Assembly: GCF_001500065.1 (NCBI RefSeq)
Contig: NZ_LQIN01000034.1
Span: forward strand, 124,001 to 188,000
Direction of reading: 5' to 3'
Length of the DNA stretch: 64,000 bases
Source: Mycobacterium sp. IS-3022
GTDB lineage: Bacteria > Actinomycetota > Actinomycetes > Mycobacteriales > Mycobacteriaceae
Below the pieces are notes generated by a model that was not told where the DNA came from, searched no databases, and was given only the letters and a program-made list of their open reading frames with translations. Shown here piece after piece: positions 60,544 through 64,000 of the stretch. Position numbers and translations under genes: made by a program. The first letter of the stretch is position 1. Every line of letters begins with the position of its first letter.

Positions 60544-62085
60544 ATGCCACACCCCGACATCGCGACCGTCGCCGACATCGCGCGTGTCTACGGCGCCGAA
60601 CGCCCCGACGCGGTCGCGTTGATCGCCGGTGAGCGAGCCGTGACGTTCGCCGACCTCGACGCGCGGTCCAACCGGGGCGCGCAGGCGTTCCGCGCGGCGG
60701 GTGTCGGGTTCGGCGACCGCGTCGCGTTCATCGAGAAGAACGGCATCGAGTTCTTCGAAGTCGTCTGCGCCCTGTCCAAACTCGGCGCGATCGTCGTGCC
60801 GGTCAACTGGCGGCTGGCGCCTGCCGAGATGGCCCACATCATCGACGACGCCGGAGCCCGCGTGGTGGTCGTGGGCGCCGAGTTCTTCGGCCACGTCGAG
60901 GCGATCGAAAACCGGCTGGCGGCCGACATCGTCGCCGTCGGTGCGCACCCTCGGTGGCCGGAGTTCGACGCCTGGCTCGCCGAGCACCCCGCCGAAGACC
61001 CCTGCGTCGCAACGCAACCCGACGACGTCGCGTTCCTGATGTACACGTCGGGAACGACCGGCGCGCCGAAGGGCGTGATACTGACCAACGACAACTACTT
61101 CTGCAAGGCCACCGGCATCGCCGAGAAGTGGCGCTTCGACACCGACAGTGTGAGCCTCGCCGTGATGCCGATGTTCCACATGGCGGGTTCGGGCTGGGCG
61201 CTGGTCGGTTTGGGTGAGGGCGCGCGCACCGTCGTGCTGCGCGACGTCGACCCGCCCGCGATTCTCGAAGCCGTTGGTCGACATGGCATTACCAATATGC
61301 TGCTGGTGCCCGTCGTGATCCAGCGGCTGCTCGAAACCCCGGGTGTCGAGCGGACGGATTTCACCTGCCTGCGCGCGATCGTCTACGGGGCATCACCGAT
61401 CACCGACGACGTTCTGGTCAAGGCGCTCGAGCGGTTCGACTGCGACCTGCTGCAGGTGTACGGGCAGACCGAAACCACCGGCTCCATCACCCAACTCGAC
61501 CGCCACGATCCCGAGCTGCTGCGGTCGTGCGGCAAGCCGTTCCCGTGGGTCGAGGTGCGCATCGTCGACCCCGAAGGCCGCGACGTGCCCGTCGGCACCG
61601 TCGGTGAGCTGTGGACCCGCTCGCGGCAGAACATGCGCGGCTACTGGAACAATCCGGACGCGACGGCCGCCACGCTCACCGACGACGGCTGGCTCAAGAC
61701 CGGTGACGCCGGCTACCTCGACAGCGAGGGTTACGTGTTCCTGCACGACCGCGTCAAGGACATGATCGTCTCGGGTGGCGAGAACGTGTATCCCGCCGAG
61801 GTCGAGAACGTACTGATGACCCATCCGGCGGTCGCTGACGCCGCCGTGATCGGCGTTCCCGACGCGACATGGGGCGAGGCGGTCAAGGCGATCGTCGTCC
61901 CCGCCGAGGGCGGCTGCCCCACCGAGTCGGAGCTGATCGCCTATGCGCGCGACCGACTCGCCGGGTTCAAGCTGCCCAAGTCGGTGTCGTTCGCCGAGGG
62001 CCTGCCCCGCACCCCGAGCGGAAAGGTGCTCAAGCGCGCGCTGCGCGAACCGTACTGGGAAGGTGTCGGGCGGCGGATCGGCTGA
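60544..62085 (+). CDS. FadD-type acyl-CoA synthetase (mirror copy)
   Basis: Image of 20608-22149; 513 aa, 1 bp after the SDR copy. Confidence 0.85.
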   Translation: MPHPDIATVADIARVYGAERPDAVALIAGERAVTFADLDARSNRGAQAFRAAGVGFGDRVAFIEKNGIEFFEVVCALSKLGAIVVPVNWRLAPAEMAHIIDDAGARVVVVGAEFFGHVEAIENRLAADIVAVGAHPRWPEFDAWLAEHPAEDPCVATQPDDVAFLMYTSGTTGAPKGVILTNDNYFCKATGIAEKWRFDTDSVSLAVMPMFHMAGSGWALVGLGEGARTVVLRDVDPPAILEAVGRHGITNMLLVPVVIQRLLETPGVERTDFTCLRAIVYGASPITDDVLVKALERFDCDLLQVYGQTETTGSITQLDRHDPELLRSCGKPFPWVEVRIVDPEGRDVPVGTVGELWTRSRQNMRGYWNNPDATAATLTDDGWLKTGDAGYLDSEGYVFLHDRVKDMIVSGGENVYPAEVENVLMTHPAVADAAVIGVPDATWGEAVKAIVVPAEGGCPTESELIAYARDRLAGFKLPKSVSFAEGLPRTPSGKVLKRALREPYWEGVGRRIG

Positions 62086-62108
62086 CCCGGCGTGATAGAC
62101 ACGATGCC

Positions 62109-62480
62109 ATGGAAATTCTGGCCAGCCGGATGCTGATTCGGCCGGCGGACTATCAGCGGTCGCTGGCGTTCTACCGCGACGAGCTGGGCTTGGCCATCGC
62201 CCGCGACTACGGTGCGGGCACCGTGTTCTACGCCGGGCAGTCGCTGATCGAACTCGCCGGCCACGGCGGACCGCGCGCGGGCGGCACGATGTGGTTGCAG
62301 GTCCGCGACGTCTACGCCACCGAGAAGGAGCTCTCGGGTCGGGGCGTGCCGATCACGCGGGAAGCTCGACAGGAGCCGTGGGGACTGCACGAGATGCATG
62401 TCAACGATCCCGACGGTGTCCTGCTGATCTTCGTGCAGGTGCCCGAGACCCACCCGCTGCGTCGCGACTCCCGGCAGTAG
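62109..62480 (+). CDS. Glyoxalase/VOC protein (mirror copy)
   Basis: Image of 20213-20584; 123 aa. Confidence 0.77.
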   Translation: MEILASRMLIRPADYQRSLAFYRDELGLAIARDYGAGTVFYAGQSLIELAGHGGPRAGGTMWLQVRDVYATEKELSGRGVPITREARQEPWGLHEMHVNDPDGVLLIFVQVPETHPLRRDSRQ

Positions 62481-62484
62481 GGTT

Positions 62485-62805
62485 TCAGCGCGACGGGGTG
62501 GCCAACGGCCAGCCGACCGACGCCAACCGTGACGCAACCTGGTGCATCTCTTCAGGATTCGGCTCCTGGGCGGTGACCCGGTGGATCGCGTCGCGGATCT
62601 CGCCTTCGGTCACGGTGTCGGCGGTGGCACCCCTGAGCACGGTCTGCGCGGCGCTGACGACCTCGTCTTCGGTGAGCGACCGCTTCAGCAGTGCGAGCAG
62701 GGGGAAGTAATCCTTCGGCGGCACACCGTCCGGGTAGCCGCGACGCAGCCACGAAAGCACGTTGTCCAACACGTTGAGGTTCTCTGTCATGGTGTCGCCG
62801 TTCAT
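62485..62805 (-). CDS. DUF3349 protein, second paralog (mirror copy)
   Basis: Image of 19888-20208; 106 aa with ATG at 62805, or 101 aa from 62790. Confidence 0.78.
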   Translation of the reverse strand: MNGDTMTENLNVLDNVLSWLRRGYPDGVPPKDYFPLLALLKRSLTEDEVVSAAQTVLRGATADTVTEGEIRDAIHRVTAQEPNPEEMHQVASRLASVGWPLATPSR

Positions 62806-63086
62806 TTCTCGGGCATGAAGGGGAACAGGTCGATACCGGTGTGGTGGATGATGGTGGACCGGGTGATCCACAGCACCGCGGTGACGATCACCCACCCGAC
62901 GAACACGAACAGCGCCACGCCAAGGTACTTGCGGACCGGGTTGGGTGCACTCACGGTGCCGTCGGCGGACTCGTCACCCGCTCCGCCGGAGAAGGCCACC
63001 AGTCCCGTCGCGAACAGCGCGGGCAGGCCCGCCCCCAGCACCAGTCCCACCACCAGTACCTTGAGGATGCTCTCCAGATAAGTCAT
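62802..63086 (-). CDS. Two-TM protein next to pit (mirror copy)
   Basis: Image of 19607-19891; 94 aa. Confidence 0.75.
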   Translation of the reverse strand: MTYLESILKVLVVGLVLGAGLPALFATGLVAFSGGAGDESADGTVSAPNPVRKYLGVALFVFVGWVIVTAVLWITRSTIIHHTGIDLFPFMPEK

Positions 63087-63098
63087 CGAGTTCCTCCG

Positions 63099-64000
63099 CT
63101 ACACCGTCGCCGCGGTCTTGATCTGCGTCTCGCGCAGTTCGGCGGGGACGACGGAGTTGGTGGCGTCGTCCCAGTCGGCGTTGACGTTGTTGTGGTCCAC
63201 CTTCTGCTGCTGGGCCCGCCACCACATGTAGAACGAGAGCCCAACGAGCGCGAGGAAGATCAGGCCGTCACCGGCGAGGCCGGACCCGGTCAGCGTCTTC
63301 ACCCCGTGCGACAGCCAGAATGAAAGCGCGCCAACGAATCCCGCGGCGGGCAGCGTGATCAACCAGGCGACGGCCATCCGCCCGGCCACCGCCCACCGGA
63401 CGTCGGCGCCCGGCTTGCCGACGCCGCTGCCGAGGATCGATCCGGTGGCGACGTGGGTGGTCGACAACGCCATGCCGGCGGCGCTGGAGCTGAGAATGAT
63501 TGCGGCCGAGGATGCTTCGGCTGCGAAGCCCTGCGGGGAGTCGATCTCCACAAGCCCCTTGCCCAACGTGCGGATGACGCGCCAACCACCGAGATAGGTG
63601 CCCAGACCGATCGCGACCGCACAGCTGAAGATGACCCAGAACGGCAGGCCGTTCTCCTTGACGTCGCCGCCGAGGTGGCCGGTGGTGATGAGCGCGAGGG
63701 CGATGACGCCCATCGTCTTCTGCGCGTCGTTGGTGCCGTGCGACAGTGCGACCAGCGAAGCGGTCGCGATCTGACCCCAGCGGAAACCTTCGCGACGGCG
63801 ACTCACCGCCACCTTGCGGGTGATCCGGTACACCAGCCAGGTGCCGCACGCGGCCACCAGGCAGGCGATGACCGGCGCGGCGACCGCGGGGATGAGCACC
63901 TTCTGCGTGATGCCGCTCCAGTTGACGCCTGCGGCGCCGAGCGCGGCGAGGCCCGCGCCGATCAGCCCTCCGAACAGCGCGTGCGACGAACTCGACGGGA
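63099..64000 (-). CDS. pit: Pit phosphate transporter (mirror copy, 5' end outside window)
   Basis: Image of 18693-19594. The window edge removes about the first 113 codons, including the first PHO4 signature; the SHGTNDAQKTMG signature is present. If the mirror continues, the start would lie at 64340. Confidence 0.85.
   Translation of the reverse strand, partial: PSSSSHALFGGLIGAGLAALGAAGVNWSGITQKVLIPAVAAPVIACLVAACGTWLVYRITRKVAVSRRREGFRWGQIATASLVALSHGTNDAQKTMGVIALALITTGHLGGDVKENGLPFWVIFSCAVAIGLGTYLGGWRVIRTLGKGLVEIDSPQGFAAEASSAAIILSSSAAGMALSTTHVATGSILGSGVGKPGADVRWAVAGRMAVAWLITLPAAGFVGALSFWLSHGVKTLTGSGLAGDGLIFLALVGLSFYMWWRAQQQKVDHNNVNADWDDATNSVVPAELRETQIKTAATV

Larger units (their letters stand above)
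41347..64000 (-). repeat. Right arm of giant perfect palindrome (probable artefact)
   Basis: Reverse complement of 18693-41346, starting immediately at the centre. The absence of visible divergence and of any spacer argues against an old duplication. Long perfect spacer-free palindromes form cruciforms cut by SbcCD-type nucleases and are usually unstable in bacteria. A sequencing or assembly fold-back is therefore more likely than a real chromosomal structure. Genes in this arm are listed below for completeness but should not be counted as second loci without read support. Confidence 0.95.

Noticed and set aside
41347..64000. A second, independent set of mce, menB, fadD8 and sigma-factor genes
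   Set aside because: It is an exact mirror image with no spacer and no visible divergence, far more consistent with fold-back or mis-assembly than with a genuine second locus.

Overview
The window is high-G+C actinobacterial DNA, almost certainly from a mycobacterium and probably a fast-growing Mycolicibacterium. The evidence is a menA – small ORF – mtnP – epimerase – glycosyltransferase – DUF2064 – menE – DUF3349 – pit – glyoxalase – SDR – menB – fadD8 gene order resembling the M. tuberculosis Rv0534c–Rv0551c neighbourhood as I remember it, together with an mce operon, deazaflavin (F420)-type DDN-like oxidoreductases and frequent GTG starts with 1-4 bp gene overlaps. No tRNA, rRNA, CRISPR array or insertion sequence was seen.

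The dominant feature is structural. From 18693 to the end of the window the sequence is one giant spacer-free palindrome: position x pairs with 82693-x, the centre lies between 41346 and 41347, and each arm is at least 22,654 bp. Every gene of the left arm reappears reversed in the right arm with the same length and translation. The centre falls inside a proline-rich secreted-protein gene, at the self-complementary 20-mer GGCGGCCCGTACGGGCCGCC. The likeliest explanation is a fold-back, read-chimera or assembly artefact seeded by that 20-mer. The right arm (41347-64000) should therefore not be counted as independent gene content until read data confirm it. Only 1-18692 is single copy here, and the mirror may continue past 64000.

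Region 1-8.6 kb: a gene tail; a sulfotransferase divergent from a TetR/DUF1214 pair; menA divergent from a small ORF; then mtnP, an epimerase with a possible zinc knuckle, an alpha/beta hydrolase and a nitronate monooxygenase; and a convergent DDN-like gene. Region 8.6-16.6 kb: a two-component system, then a coupled GT2 – DUF2064 – methyltransferase set converging on a membrane protein, a membrane-fused molybdopterin oxidoreductase and a polytopic membrane protein; a PPOX flavoprotein; and a DUF3140 protein. Region 16.6-28.9 kb: menE, DUF3349, then pit with a small membrane protein and a second DUF3349. On the minus strand follow SDR – acyl-CoA ligase – glyoxalase and ECF sigma – HAD – two DDN-like genes – menB. 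A small RMF-like gene diverges from sigma, and fadD8 completes the region. Region 28.9-41.35 kb: a complete mce operon (yrbEA, yrbEB, mceA-F) with a Mce-associated membrane protein and two exported proteins, a DUF3253 gene, and the gene broken by the palindrome centre.

Functionally, the window combines menaquinone synthesis (menA, menE, menB), possible F420-dependent quinone reduction (DDN-like genes coupled to menB), phosphate uptake (pit), acyl-CoA activation and lipid or steroid import (fadD8 plus mce, with a KstR-type operator between them), and envelope glycosylation candidates.
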